51,555 bases of DNA from the NCBI GenBank assembly GCA_002494015.1, contig DLAR01000104.1, positions 1 to 51,555 on the forward strand, read 5' to 3'. This document shows, piece by piece, positions 24,887-32,966 of this stretch; positions within the stretch are counted from its first letter, which is position 1, and each line of letters starts with the position of its first letter. The notes under the pieces are model-generated. The model had not been told where the DNA came from, did no database searches, and saw only the letters and a list, made by a program, of their open reading frames with translations. The stretch is from Porphyromonadaceae bacterium UBA7042 (GTDB taxonomy: Bacteria; Bacteroidota; Bacteroidia; Bacteroidales; Muribaculaceae). The position numbers were made by a program, and so were the translations under genes.

Positions 24887-25978
24887 ATGACAAAGAAAGC
24901 ACTCATTACCGGGGTTACAGGTCAGGACGGCTCGATGCTTGCCGAGTTTCTGCTTGACAAAGGATATGAAGTCCACGGAACAATTCGCCGCTCATCGGTC
25001 GATTTCCGCGAACGCATAGCCCATCTCGAAGGTCACAAAGACTTTCATCTTCACTATGCCGACCTCGGCGACTCGATGAGCCTTCTTCAGGTCATCGGAA
25101 AGATACGCCCCGACGAAATATATAATCTCGCGGCACAGAGCCATGTCCAAGTATCGTTTGACGTGCCCGAATACACGGCCAATGTCGATGCCACCGGCGT
25201 GTTGCGCATTCTCGAAGCCGTCAGGCAGACCGGCCTCGCCGGGTCATGCCGCATCTATCAGGCATCTACCTCCGAGCTTTACGGAAAAGTGGAGGAAGTG
25301 CCGCAAAACGAAAACACTCCTTTCCACCCTTACAGCCCCTATGCCGTAGCCAAACTATACGGCTACTGGATTGTCAAGGAATACCGCGAGGCTTACGGCA
25401 TGTTCTGCTGCTCGGGAATCCTTTTCAACCATGAAAGCGAGCTGCGTGGCGAGACATTCGTCACCCGAAAGATAACCTTGGCCGCCGCACGAATCGCGCA
25501 AGGGAAACAGGACAAACTTTATCTCGGGAATCTCTCGTCGCTACGCGACTGGGGATATGCGCGCGATTATGTCGAGTGCATGTGGCTCATTCTTCAACAC
25601 GACACCCCCGAGGATTTCGTCATAGCGACAGGCGAGCAACATTCGGTGCGCGAATTTGCCACCCTTGCCTTCCATTATGTCGGCATCGAAATTGAATGGC
25701 GCGGCGAAGGAGCCGATGAAAAAGGCATCGACAAGGCAACAGGAAAAGTCCTTATCGAGGTATCGCCCGACTTTTACCGGCCGACCGACGTGGTCAATCT
25801 GTGGGGCGATCCCACCAAGGCCAAGGAAAAACTCGGATGGAACCCGCAGAAGACCACCTTTGAACAGCTTGTCAAGCTGATGGTCGACAGCGACATGGCC
25901 AAGGTTGCCGTGGAGCGCGCCGGTGACAGTGTGCGCACCAACCTTGCCGAATATCTTGAAAAAGGTATCGTAAAATGA
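24887..25978 (+). CDS. gmd: GDP-mannose 4,6-dehydratase
   Basis: The protein has 363 residues from ATG 24887. It carries the extended-SDR nucleotide-binding motif GVTGQDG near the N-terminus, the TSELYGKV segment, the catalytic pair in YSPYAVAKLYGYW (YxxxK), and LFNHESELRGETFVTRK, a Gmd signature. It converts GDP-mannose to GDP-4-keto-6-deoxymannose, the first step to GDP-L-fucose or GDP-rhamnose for surface polysaccharides. The usual partner fcl (GDP-L-fucose synthase) is not next to it here. Instead it is translationally coupled by an ATGA overlap to an M16 peptidase gene. The longer frame from TTG 24854 starts inside the predicted promoter and is unlikely. Confidence 0.95.
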   Translation: MTKKALITGVTGQDGSMLAEFLLDKGYEVHGTIRRSSVDFRERIAHLEGHKDFHLHYADLGDSMSLLQVIGKIRPDEIYNLAAQSHVQVSFDVPEYTANVDATGVLRILEAVRQTGLAGSCRIYQASTSELYGKVEEVPQNENTPFHPYSPYAVAKLYGYWIVKEYREAYGMFCCSGILFNHESELRGETFVTRKITLAAARIAQGKQDKLYLGNLSSLRDWGYARDYVECMWLILQHDTPEDFVIATGEQHSVREFATLAFHYVGIEIEWRGEGADEKGIDKATGKVLIEVSPDFYRPTDVVNLWGDPTKAKEKLGWNPQKTTFEQLVKLMVDSDMAKVAVERAGDSVRTNLAEYLEKGIVK

Positions 25979-27198
25979 ACGGGACAATAGAGTACGTCAC
26001 TCTATCTTCGGGCGTGAAAGCTGTCTTGGACCACCGCGCGGGGATAGTGGAACACTGCGGTGTAGCGATAAATGCCGGCAGCCGCGACGAGTCCCCGCTG
26101 TACCACGGGCTCGCCCACTTTGTGGAACACACCATTTTCAAGGGGACCCAGCGCCGCAAGGCTTGGCACATCCTCAACTGCATGGAAACCGTGGGCGGGG
26201 AATTAAACGCCTATACCACCAAGGAGGAGACCATGCTCTATTCCACATTCCCGAGCGGGAACCTGACACGCGCCGTCGACCTCATCGCCGATATCATAAT
26301 CAATTCCCGTTTCCCGGCGACCGAAATTGACCGCGAGCGCGAAGTTGTGGCCGACGAGATTGACTCTTATCTCGACATCCCGTCGGAAGGGATATTTGAC
26401 GAATATGAAGACCTCGTTTTCGCGGGTTCCGCGCTTGGACACAACATCCTCGGCTCCCGCGAGTCAATCGACACATTCACTTCCGACATTTGCCGCGAAT
26501 ATCTCGACCGGTTCTACACCCCGGGCGAAATGGTGTTTTTCTATTCAGGACCCGAAAACCCGGCCAAGGTCTGCCGTGTCGTTGAGCGCGCTTTTTCAAC
26601 ACTGTCGCGACATGACGTTCCGCGACAGAGGGTGACACCGGCTGTTTTGCCGCCGTTTGACAGCCGCCGCGACATCTCGGCCCATCAGGCCCACACCCTG
26701 ATGGGCGCGCGGGTTCCGGGAATCTCCTCCCCCTCACGCTATGCGCTTGCTCTGCTGACCAATATCCTCGGAGGGCCGGGCATGAACTCGCGACTTAACG
26801 TGGCGTTGCGCGAGCGTCGCGGACTCGTCTACACTATCGATGCCGGAACCACGCTGCTCAGCGACTGCGGACTGTTCAACATCTACTTCGGCTGTGATCA
26901 TGCCGATGTCACGCGCTGCCGCCGCCTCGTGTGCAACATCCTGACCGAGATTGCCGAGAAAGGACTGACCGAGCGCAATCTCGCCGCTGCCAAAAAACAA
27001 TATCTGGGTCAACTTGCCGTGGCCTCGACCAACACCGAGCAACAGACCCTCTCAATCGCCCGCAGCACCCTTTACCGCGGCTCGGCCCTGACCCGCGAAC
27101 AAATCACCGACAACATCAGCTCGGTCACCCGCGACGACATCCTGTCAATCGCCTCCCACCTCACCCCCGACAAAATCTCCACCCTGACATTAGGATGA
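25975..27198 (+). CDS. M16 family zinc peptidase (insulinase/pitrilysin type)
   Basis: The protein has 407 residues. The inverted zinc motif HxxEH is present as His48, Glu51 and His52 in HFVEHTIFKGT, with the downstream third-ligand region EREVVADEIDSY about 75 residues later. The second, non-catalytic M16C half includes the typical RLNVALRERRGLVYTIDAG. I see no signal peptide, so a cytoplasmic location is likely. This size is common for single-subunit M16B peptidases of Bacteroidetes, which are thought to clear small peptides or process precursors. It overlaps gmd by 4 bp and the next gene by 4 bp, so all three are translationally coupled. The physiological substrate is unknown. Confidence 0.9.
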   Translation: MNGTIEYVTLSSGVKAVLDHRAGIVEHCGVAINAGSRDESPLYHGLAHFVEHTIFKGTQRRKAWHILNCMETVGGELNAYTTKEETMLYSTFPSGNLTRAVDLIADIIINSRFPATEIDREREVVADEIDSYLDIPSEGIFDEYEDLVFAGSALGHNILGSRESIDTFTSDICREYLDRFYTPGEMVFFYSGPENPAKVCRVVERAFSTLSRHDVPRQRVTPAVLPPFDSRRDISAHQAHTLMGARVPGISSPSRYALALLTNILGGPGMNSRLNVALRERRGLVYTIDAGTTLLSDCGLFNIYFGCDHADVTRCRRLVCNILTEIAEKGLTERNLAAAKKQYLGQLAVASTNTEQQTLSIARSTLYRGSALTREQITDNISSVTRDDILSIASHLTPDKISTLTLG

Positions 27199-27764
27199 CC
27201 ATGTTTTCAAAAAGCCACATTACCCCCTCTGTTTTCGACCGCATCAAAGGTCTGTCATTCAAGGACAACTGCACCGTTCCGCTCGACACGCTCATGTACC
27301 TGACAGTCCCGCACTATAATTTCGACAACAAGACCGAGGCAGGCGAAATTATAGTCAACACCGCAATCGCTGACGCTGTTCTTGACATTTTTAAGGAACT
27401 GTTTGAAAAACGCTATCCGATTGAACATATCAGGCTGATTGACGAGTATATGGCCGATGACGACATGTCAATGGAGGCCAACAACAGTTCTGCATTCAAT
27501 TTCCGCACAATAGCCGGTACCGACAGGCTTTCACGCCATGCAACCGGACTCGCCATCGACATAAACCCTCTTTACAATCCTTATGTAATGGGTAATGTGG
27601 TACAACCTCAGTCAGGAAGGCCCTATGTGGACCGCTCTCTCGATTTCCCACACAAAATAACTCATGACGATGACTGTTTTAAAGCCTTTTCCCGGCATGG
27701 GTTTTCGTGGGGAGGTGACTGGGGTGACCGCAAAGATTACCAACACTTCGAAATAGCCATTTGA
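27195..27764 (+). CDS. M15 family peptidase (D-Ala-D-Ala carboxypeptidase / endolysin-like)
   Basis: The protein has 189 residues from the ATG that overlaps the M16 stop codon. M15-type zinc ligands are visible: His115 and Asp122 in SRHATGLAIDINP and His184 in DYQHFEI. The layout is that of VanY-like or M15C peptidases that cut D-Ala-D-Ala or L-Ala-D-Glu bonds in peptidoglycan peptides. No signal peptide is evident; the first residues are polar (MTMFSKSHITPSVF), so either export is non-classical or the enzyme acts on cytoplasmic muropeptides. A second start at 27201 is possible. GC drops noticeably from the preceding genes. It is 6 bp from the following membrane protein gene. Confidence 0.82.
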   Translation: MTMFSKSHITPSVFDRIKGLSFKDNCTVPLDTLMYLTVPHYNFDNKTEAGEIIVNTAIADAVLDIFKELFEKRYPIEHIRLIDEYMADDDMSMEANNSSAFNFRTIAGTDRLSRHATGLAIDINPLYNPYVMGNVVQPQSGRPYVDRSLDFPHKITHDDDCFKAFSRHGFSWGGDWGDRKDYQHFEIAI

Positions 27765-27770
27765 CCGCCC

Positions 27771-28781
27771 ATGAAATCGCGAACCTTTCTCTCCGTCATC
27801 AACACTTGGATAATACCCGTGTGTTCTATCCTTATACTGATACTGCTCATTTTCACATGGTACCGCGTACACACCGAGTCACCTCTGGCATGGTCAGTGC
27901 TCGATGAAAAAGAGTTGTCAGACAGATTTCCTCTCGGTGTAAACACCCGGCAACAACTCATCGAGAATACCGATGTCCGGTTCAAATACCACAATTCCCT
28001 GACCACTGTCCTGAGCCTGACAATCGCCCTCGGCAGCATGCTGCTTACATTTGCGGCATTTTACATACAGTATGTGTTCAACCTAAGACAAAAAAACGAC
28101 CTTTCCGAAGAACGTTTTGAGAACCAGTACTTTCAGCTGCTTGACATATACCGCAACATTTCAATTTCCACAACTCTGGCCCATGTGGGAAGCGGGAAGG
28201 TTGCGTTCCATTACATGTTTTATGAATACAAGGCTCTTTTCTATCTGGTCAGCAACAGCAAAATCCTTGACAACCCGTCGACAGAGGATGTAAACGCGTT
28301 TACATTCAAGCTGTTTATTGACGGGGTAAGTCCCGGTTTCACTCATCAGGCAGTTGTTTCCGAGACAAATGCCGACGAGACGGAAAAACTTATAAGCCTA
28401 CTGCTCGGGAAACAGGATGAGAGTGAAAAACACGGTCGGGACGGGGCGACTGATTCAGGCGTAAAATATATAATGGACTACAGAGGTCGGAATATTAAAA
28501 TTTTTGACGGGCACCGACCTCGTTTGACTCACTATTTCAATTATGTGTCATTGATTCTAAACCACATATCTGACAACAAAGAAAGCCACCTCTCTATGCT
28601 GAAATATTTTGTGTCAGAACTGACCGAACATGAAGTGGGGCTGATTTATGCCTACGCTCGATACCGAGCTTATGCCTCCCCCGACAAAAAAGACAAATTC
28701 CCGCTACTCGACAGGATTTTCAAAATCCTTGACAGCGACAGCACCCATAAATTCAAATTTGACTCCGGGGCATTTATTTAA
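27771..28781 (+). CDS. Two-TM membrane protein resembling the putative phage abortive-infection (putAbiC) family
   Basis: The protein has 336 residues. Two hydrophobic helices lie near the N-terminus (about 10-28 and 76-98) with a roughly 45-residue extracytoplasmic loop between them. The rest is a helical cytoplasmic domain with FENQYFQLLDIYRNIS after the second helix and RLTHYFNYVSLILNHI near residue 250. This layout and these two motifs are what I remember of the putAbiC family (PF16872), linked to phage abortive infection; I cannot confirm it here. The gene is clearly AT-richer than the gmd and M16 genes. It follows the M15 gene by 6 bp, so it is probably transcribed from the gmd promoter. 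Its 3' end overlaps the convergent envC-like gene by 8 bp. Confidence 0.68.
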   Translation: MKSRTFLSVINTWIIPVCSILILILLIFTWYRVHTESPLAWSVLDEKELSDRFPLGVNTRQQLIENTDVRFKYHNSLTTVLSLTIALGSMLLTFAAFYIQYVFNLRQKNDLSEERFENQYFQLLDIYRNISISTTLAHVGSGKVAFHYMFYEYKALFYLVSNSKILDNPSTEDVNAFTFKLFIDGVSPGFTHQAVVSETNADETEKLISLLLGKQDESEKHGRDGATDSGVKYIMDYRGRNIKIFDGHRPRLTHYFNYVSLILNHISDNKESHLSMLKYFVSELTEHEVGLIYAYARYRAYASPDKKDKFPLLDRIFKILDSDSTHKFKFDSGAFI

Positions 28782-30156
28782 CCCACTGGGTGGGGTTGAG
28801 TTTCTGACGCTCGTTGCGGATTTCAAAGTGCAGCACGGCGCGGTTGTCGTTGTCCGGATCACTGAACACGGTGCCGAGATTCTGCCCGGCCTTGACATTG
28901 TCACCCTGCTTGACCGAAATATTGTCGAGTCCGGCATAAATGGTTATGTATTTTCCGTGACGCACCATGATGATGGAGTTGAATCCGTCCTGCTTGAATA
29001 TGGCCGAGACTTTTCCGCCAAACACGGCACGGGCCTGAGTTCCGGCCGAGACCTCGATGTCAATGCCCGAGTTATCGGTCTCGACATGGGGCAGCGTGGG
29101 GTGCGGATGACGGCCAAACTGACGCACAACCCTGTATTTGCCTGCAACAGGAAACAGCAAGCGGCCCTTGTTGTCGGCAAACGAGCCTGTAAGGGCGGCA
29201 GTGGCAGCGGCAGCGGTCTGCACCGGCTGCTGCCGGGCAGTGGCATTTCCTTTCGACGGCTTGGCCTCGGCCACTTGAGTCGGTGAAGATGTGGAGGTCT
29301 GTTTCTGCGGTTTCTGCCGTGCAAGCTGTTGTTTGCGTTCCTCCTCCTTGCGCCGTCGTTCCTCCTCGGCGGCACGGCGCTGTTCTTCGGCAATGATGCG
29401 GTCAAGCTCGCGGTCGAGCGCGGCCGCCTTCTGCTTCTGCTCTTTAAGCATCTGCCTCAACGAGGCATCCTCTTTCTTAAGGGAGGCAAGGAGCGTCTCG
29501 GCCTCGGCCTGATTGCGGGTCAGCTGCCGCTGGGAGGCATCGACCTTGCGCAGTGCCTCGTCGCTTTCGGAATGCAACCTGATCAGTTCTGCGCGCCGCT
29601 CGGCGATACGGTCGGCCACCTCACGGATGTTTTCAGCCTTGCGTTGCCGCCATGCCGAAAACTGGCGCAGATAGCGGATGTTCTGATAAGCCTCGTTGAA
29701 ACTTTTGGCCGAGAACACAAATGTCCAAGAATTCATCCTCGCGGCCTCGGGCTGCAACCGGCGCAACGCCTTGACGTATGCCTGCCGCATCGTTTCCAGC
29801 TCCCCTTCAAGCGTTGTAACCGAGTCGCGGGCGACTGCGGCAAGCGACGACAGGGTGTCGATGCGGGCATTGAGACGCTCGATTGAGCGACGGCCGTTGT
29901 CTATATCAGCATTCAGTTGGCCGAGGCGGTTTACCTGACGGTTTATCTCGCGGGTATTGGCCTTTATTTTGCCCGATGTCTCCGAAATCTGTTGCTGGGC
30001 CTTCTTTTTGTCGCGCTGAACATTTTCGACAGTCCGTGAACTCTTGGCCGACGACCTTTTTTTCTTGGCCTCGGCGGGTGACGCGCACACCGCGACAGCC
30101 AGCAGGACAGCGGCGGCTGTACGGGCCATATTACGAAAAGTATTCAGCGATATCAT
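28774..30156 (-). CDS. EnvC-like murein hydrolase activator (coiled coil plus degenerate LytM/M23 domain)
   Basis: The protein has 460 residues. A signal peptide (AVAVCASPAEA) is followed by long coiled coils (about 40-130 and 185-290, ending in an E/R/K-rich stretch), a low-complexity linker, and a LytM domain (about 345-455). In active M23 enzymes the zinc ligands are in H-x-G-x-D and H-x-H. Here the first is NSGIDIE (Asn for His) and the second is VLHFEI (Val for the first His). It therefore looks non-catalytic, as in EnvC, which activates cell-wall amidases during division. It is the last gene of the dut-TPR-DUF4292 operon, 5 bp after the DUF4292 gene. Confidence 0.9.
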   Translation of the reverse strand: MISLNTFRNMARTAAAVLLAVAVCASPAEAKKKRSSAKSSRTVENVQRDKKKAQQQISETSGKIKANTREINRQVNRLGQLNADIDNGRRSIERLNARIDTLSSLAAVARDSVTTLEGELETMRQAYVKALRRLQPEAARMNSWTFVFSAKSFNEAYQNIRYLRQFSAWRQRKAENIREVADRIAERRAELIRLHSESDEALRKVDASQRQLTRNQAEAETLLASLKKEDASLRQMLKEQKQKAAALDRELDRIIAEEQRRAAEEERRRKEEERKQQLARQKPQKQTSTSSPTQVAEAKPSKGNATARQQPVQTAAAATAALTGSFADNKGRLLFPVAGKYRVVRQFGRHPHPTLPHVETDNSGIDIEVSAGTQARAVFGGKVSAIFKQDGFNSIIMVRHGKYITIYAGLDNISVKQGDNVKAGQNLGTVFSDPDNDNRAVLHFEIRNERQKLNPTQWVK

Positions 30157-30161
30157 GTTTT

Positions 30162-31022
30162 TTAAAGACTTGGTATGAGTTTCAGCAACGAGGATTTCTC
30201 AATGCGGGAATATCCACGGGGTATTGTCACCGGACGCGCGGGCGACGAGTTCCACTTTGCCTTTGACATTTTCAGCGAGAGAGCCGCCTCGACAGTGGTC
30301 TTTGCCCCTGCCACCCTGACATTCACCGAGCCGGCCACGGTCCCGGCAGGAGTTGATGCGGAATAATCGCCGTAGGCACAGGTGACAGGGCCTCGTGACC
30401 CGATTGTCGCCGTCAGCAGCGCAAGGCGGTTGTCGTCGTTCATGACAGCAAATTGATAGTCGATATTCCGGGGCATGTTGCGCGGCGTGACAAACCAGTC
30501 ACCGGTTCCGGGCGTGAAGGTGAATTTTTTCACATCCCGGGCTGTGACCGATTTTTCGCCGAGAAGAAACAGATGCCCCAGTATCATATCCTGAAGATTT
30601 TCCACAGTGGCGGGCATCCCCCCCAACAGCGACTCCACACTCTCGGCCAAGTAATATTTGTGCCATTTGTCAAGCGCGATAACCGAGTCGCCGGTAATAT
30701 AGAGAGTGGCGACCTCGATACCGAGAACCCTCATGGAGATGCTGATGTCTTTGCCCCGGGTCATGGTCATCGTACCCGACGCGCTGATGCGCTTGGGCGA
30801 CTTCAGCGACACGTTCACCGGGACCGAAAGCGTGGTCCAGTCATTGTTATAGGATTCCGCGAGCGATGTGTAGGCCTGAGAGAGGGCCGAAGTCCCGCCT
30901 TGCTGCACACTGCCTTGGCCGCCGGCTGCCTGACGCGACGAACCGCAGGATGACAACAACGCCACAAATGCGACTAACGGGAGGAGAATAGAGAGAAGGT
31001 GATGATGACCGGCTTTTGTCAT
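30162..31022 (-). CDS. DUF4292 family lipoprotein
   Basis: The protein has 286 residues with a lipobox at Cys26 (LLSSCGSSR). The body has repeated amphipathic beta strands (VSLKSPKRISASGTMTM, RVLGIEVATLYITGDSVIAL) as in LolA/LolB-like folds. This matches the Bacteroidetes DUF4292 family, which I know only from its conserved place between a TPR protein and an EnvC-like protein. A role in outer-membrane lipoprotein or envelope assembly is an inference. The start codon shares one base with the stop of the TPR gene (TAATG), so translation is coupled. Confidence 0.85.
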   Translation of the reverse strand: MTKAGHHHLLSILLPLVAFVALLSSCGSSRQAAGGQGSVQQGGTSALSQAYTSLAESYNNDWTTLSVPVNVSLKSPKRISASGTMTMTRGKDISISMRVLGIEVATLYITGDSVIALDKWHKYYLAESVESLLGGMPATVENLQDMILGHLFLLGEKSVTARDVKKFTFTPGTGDWFVTPRNMPRNIDYQFAVMNDDNRLALLTATIGSRGPVTCAYGDYSASTPAGTVAGSVNVRVAGAKTTVEAALSLKMSKAKWNSSPARPVTIPRGYSRIEKSSLLKLIPSL

Positions 31023-32767
31023 TACTTATAAAAATATGTTTTATGTTTTACTTTTCGTTTCAGCAAATCGTTCTCGGGGTCGAGGTCAAGTGCCTGTTCC
31101 CAGAACCTGACCGCTTTGTCGGGGTCTCCGTTCATGAAGTAGATGTCACCCGCGTGCTCATAGACATCGCTTGACGGGTCCGGGGTCAGTTCGAGTGTAA
31201 GGTCTATCGCGTCCTTGGCCGCCGGATAGTCCTTTTTCTTAAACAACACCCACGCGTAGGTATCCATCGAGGTAGGCTCGTCATTACGGGCTTTCAGCAC
31301 CTCGCCGATTAGTTCCATTGCCTTGTCAAGGTCGCGCCCCTCACATGCAAGATAATAGGCGCAGTTGTTAAGCGCGGTATAGTTCTGCGGATTATAGAGT
31401 ATCGCACGTTCGTAATATACAAAAGCGCTGTCCTTGTCCCCGTCGATGTAATGATTGTCGCCGATGGCGCAATAGGCTCGTGACAGAAATTCGACATTCC
31501 CGCTGTCGCCCACGTCAATAGCCTTGTCATACTGCGCCCTCGCGTCGCGACTGCGGTCAGTCTGCGCATATATCCCCCCGAGCATTAAGTGAATCTCGGC
31601 ATCATCGGGAAAATATCGGAGCGCGCGTTCAGCCGCCTGCTCGGCACGGGCATGATCTTCAATCTGCAAGTAGAGCGATACCAGCATCTGCCATCCCTGC
31701 GGGTCGTCAGGCTCGATGTCGAGGGCCAGCTCGGTGTGCTCGGCCGCCGAGGCATAGTCGCCGTTCACGATGAGATAGCGGGCATACATGTCGTGGATGT
31801 CATGCTCGTGGGGATGCTGGTCGATAAGCACCTCGAAAAGCTGCCTGATGCGCGGCTGCTCGGTAGAGTCGCTATACATCTCCTCGACATATCCCTTCAT
31901 GATAGCCAGCTTGGTGTTCACGTCGAGACTTTCCTGTTTCAGGGCCGTGAACACCTCGCGGTCATACCCCACCGAGTCGCCGATTGAGTTGTAGAAATTG
32001 GCACGGGAATAATAGGCCAGTCCGCTCGACGGGTCTATCTCACAAGCACGGTTGTAATAGGCCAGTGCCGAATCCCGGTTTTCAAACAGGGCAAACACAT
32101 CCCCGGCAAACACGTTGAAGTCAACATTGTCGGGCGAGGACCCGAGCAGGCTCTTGGTCTCGCCGAGTATCGCGGCTGTGTCCGACGCCTGATAAAACAT
32201 CTGTATCTTCTTTGACGACAAAGCGATGCTCTTGCCGTCAATCGCCTCGATCGAGTCATACACTTCGAGCGCGCGAGACACAAGTGCGGAGTCGCCGGTA
32301 GAGGCCAGCTCGTCGGCATACTTGAATGTCAGCTCCTCCTTTTCGGGGAAATAATTATGAAGGGCAGTCCACATCCTCATCGACTCGTGGCGGTCGCCGA
32401 TGCGCTCGTTGAGCAGCGCGTAATGCACACCCGAAATATAATCTTTCGGGTTTAGGTCGAGATAATCGCGCCACATCTTCACGCCACGGGCCACCTCGGT
32501 CGAGTCTCCGCGCGACAGCGACAGGACATAGGCGGCAAGCTCGGCCCCGATTTCGACATCACGGGGATTAAGCTCGTGGGCCCGTTCAAGCAGGTCATAG
32601 GTCGCGTCGGTGTTGCCGAGCGCCTTTGCCCGCAAGGCTTCGAGATAAAGATAATCGGCTTTGCGCTCGTTTTCGCCCACCCCTGACTGACGGGTCTTTG
32701 AACCGCCACACAGAGCGGTCAGGACTACGACGGCCGCGATTATATAGAAAGAAACTCGATGATTCAT
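31022..32767 (-). CDS. TPR-repeat lipoprotein
   Basis: The protein has 581 residues. The N-terminal hydrophobic segment ends at a plausible lipobox Cys20 (LTALCGG). Nearly the whole protein is made of tetratricopeptide repeats, clearest at DATYDLLERAHELNPRD, RDSALAYYNRACEIDPSS, YASAAEHTELALDIEPDD, KDSAFVYYERAILYNPQN and PDKAVRFWEQALDLDPEN. It would act as a periplasmic or outer-membrane scaffold, with partners unknown. It lies between dut and the DUF4292 gene in an order I recall as conserved in Bacteroidetes. A 180-bp repeat-bounded element separates it from dut, and no promoter consensus is visible in that gap. Confidence 0.88.
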   Translation of the reverse strand: MNHRVSFYIIAAVVVLTALCGGSKTRQSGVGENERKADYLYLEALRAKALGNTDATYDLLERAHELNPRDVEIGAELAAYVLSLSRGDSTEVARGVKMWRDYLDLNPKDYISGVHYALLNERIGDRHESMRMWTALHNYFPEKEELTFKYADELASTGDSALVSRALEVYDSIEAIDGKSIALSSKKIQMFYQASDTAAILGETKSLLGSSPDNVDFNVFAGDVFALFENRDSALAYYNRACEIDPSSGLAYYSRANFYNSIGDSVGYDREVFTALKQESLDVNTKLAIMKGYVEEMYSDSTEQPRIRQLFEVLIDQHPHEHDIHDMYARYLIVNGDYASAAEHTELALDIEPDDPQGWQMLVSLYLQIEDHARAEQAAERALRYFPDDAEIHLMLGGIYAQTDRSRDARAQYDKAIDVGDSGNVEFLSRAYCAIGDNHYIDGDKDSAFVYYERAILYNPQNYTALNNCAYYLACEGRDLDKAMELIGEVLKARNDEPTSMDTYAWVLFKKKDYPAAKDAIDLTLELTPDPSSDVYEHAGDIYFMNGDPDKAVRFWEQALDLDPENDLLKRKVKHKTYFYK

Positions 32768-32786
32768 ATTGATTCACAGAAAATTA

Positions 32787-32966
32787 AGAGGGTATTTCAT
32801 AACCGATGTCAATCCAAAGTGGCAACTGAAAGAGGCTGCAATATGGATAAGGTAACTTCATTTAGATGTTAATCTCAAAATTTAACCCTGAGGTGGTTTA
32901 TAACAAATGCCTTTGCCGCACCCGTTTTCAAGCGTCGAATTTAACATTTGTTATCAAACACCCTCT
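32787..32966. repeat. 180-bp non-coding element with 17-bp imperfect terminal inverted repeats (MITE-like)
   Basis: The left end AGAGGGTATTTCATAAC (32787-32803) and the reverse complement of the right end, AGAGGGTGTTTGATAAC (32950-32966), match at 15 of 17 bases. Both ends are flanked outside by AATT, with one extra A on the left, which may be a target-site remnant. The inside has no convincing ORF and contains a second perfect inverted repeat (32900-32909 with 32945-32954). The element fills the dut-TPR gap, begins 20 bp upstream of the TPR start codon, and supplies the last base of the dut stop codon. Related repeat copies lie at 38135 and 38212. A miniature transposable element is the simplest reading. 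No transposase is present. Confidence 0.5.
32900..32954. repeat. Perfect 10-bp inverted repeat inside the 180-bp element
   Basis: ATAACAAATG at 32900-32909 and CATTTGTTAT at 32945-32954 are perfect complements around a 35-base loop. The right arm overlaps the inner part of the element's right terminal repeat. On the minus strand it could fold just after the dut stop codon, but no T-run follows, so it is not an obvious terminator. Confidence 0.5.

Noticed and set aside
26931..27194. N-terminal extension of the M15 peptidase frame
   Set aside because: It overlaps the M16 gene in another frame and is Pro/Arg-rich without family resemblance. The ATG at 27195 gives a normal M15 length.
28774..29150. 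Active M23 peptidoglycan hydrolase
   Set aside because: Two of the zinc-ligand histidines are replaced (Asn and Val), so an EnvC-like activator without catalysis fits better.
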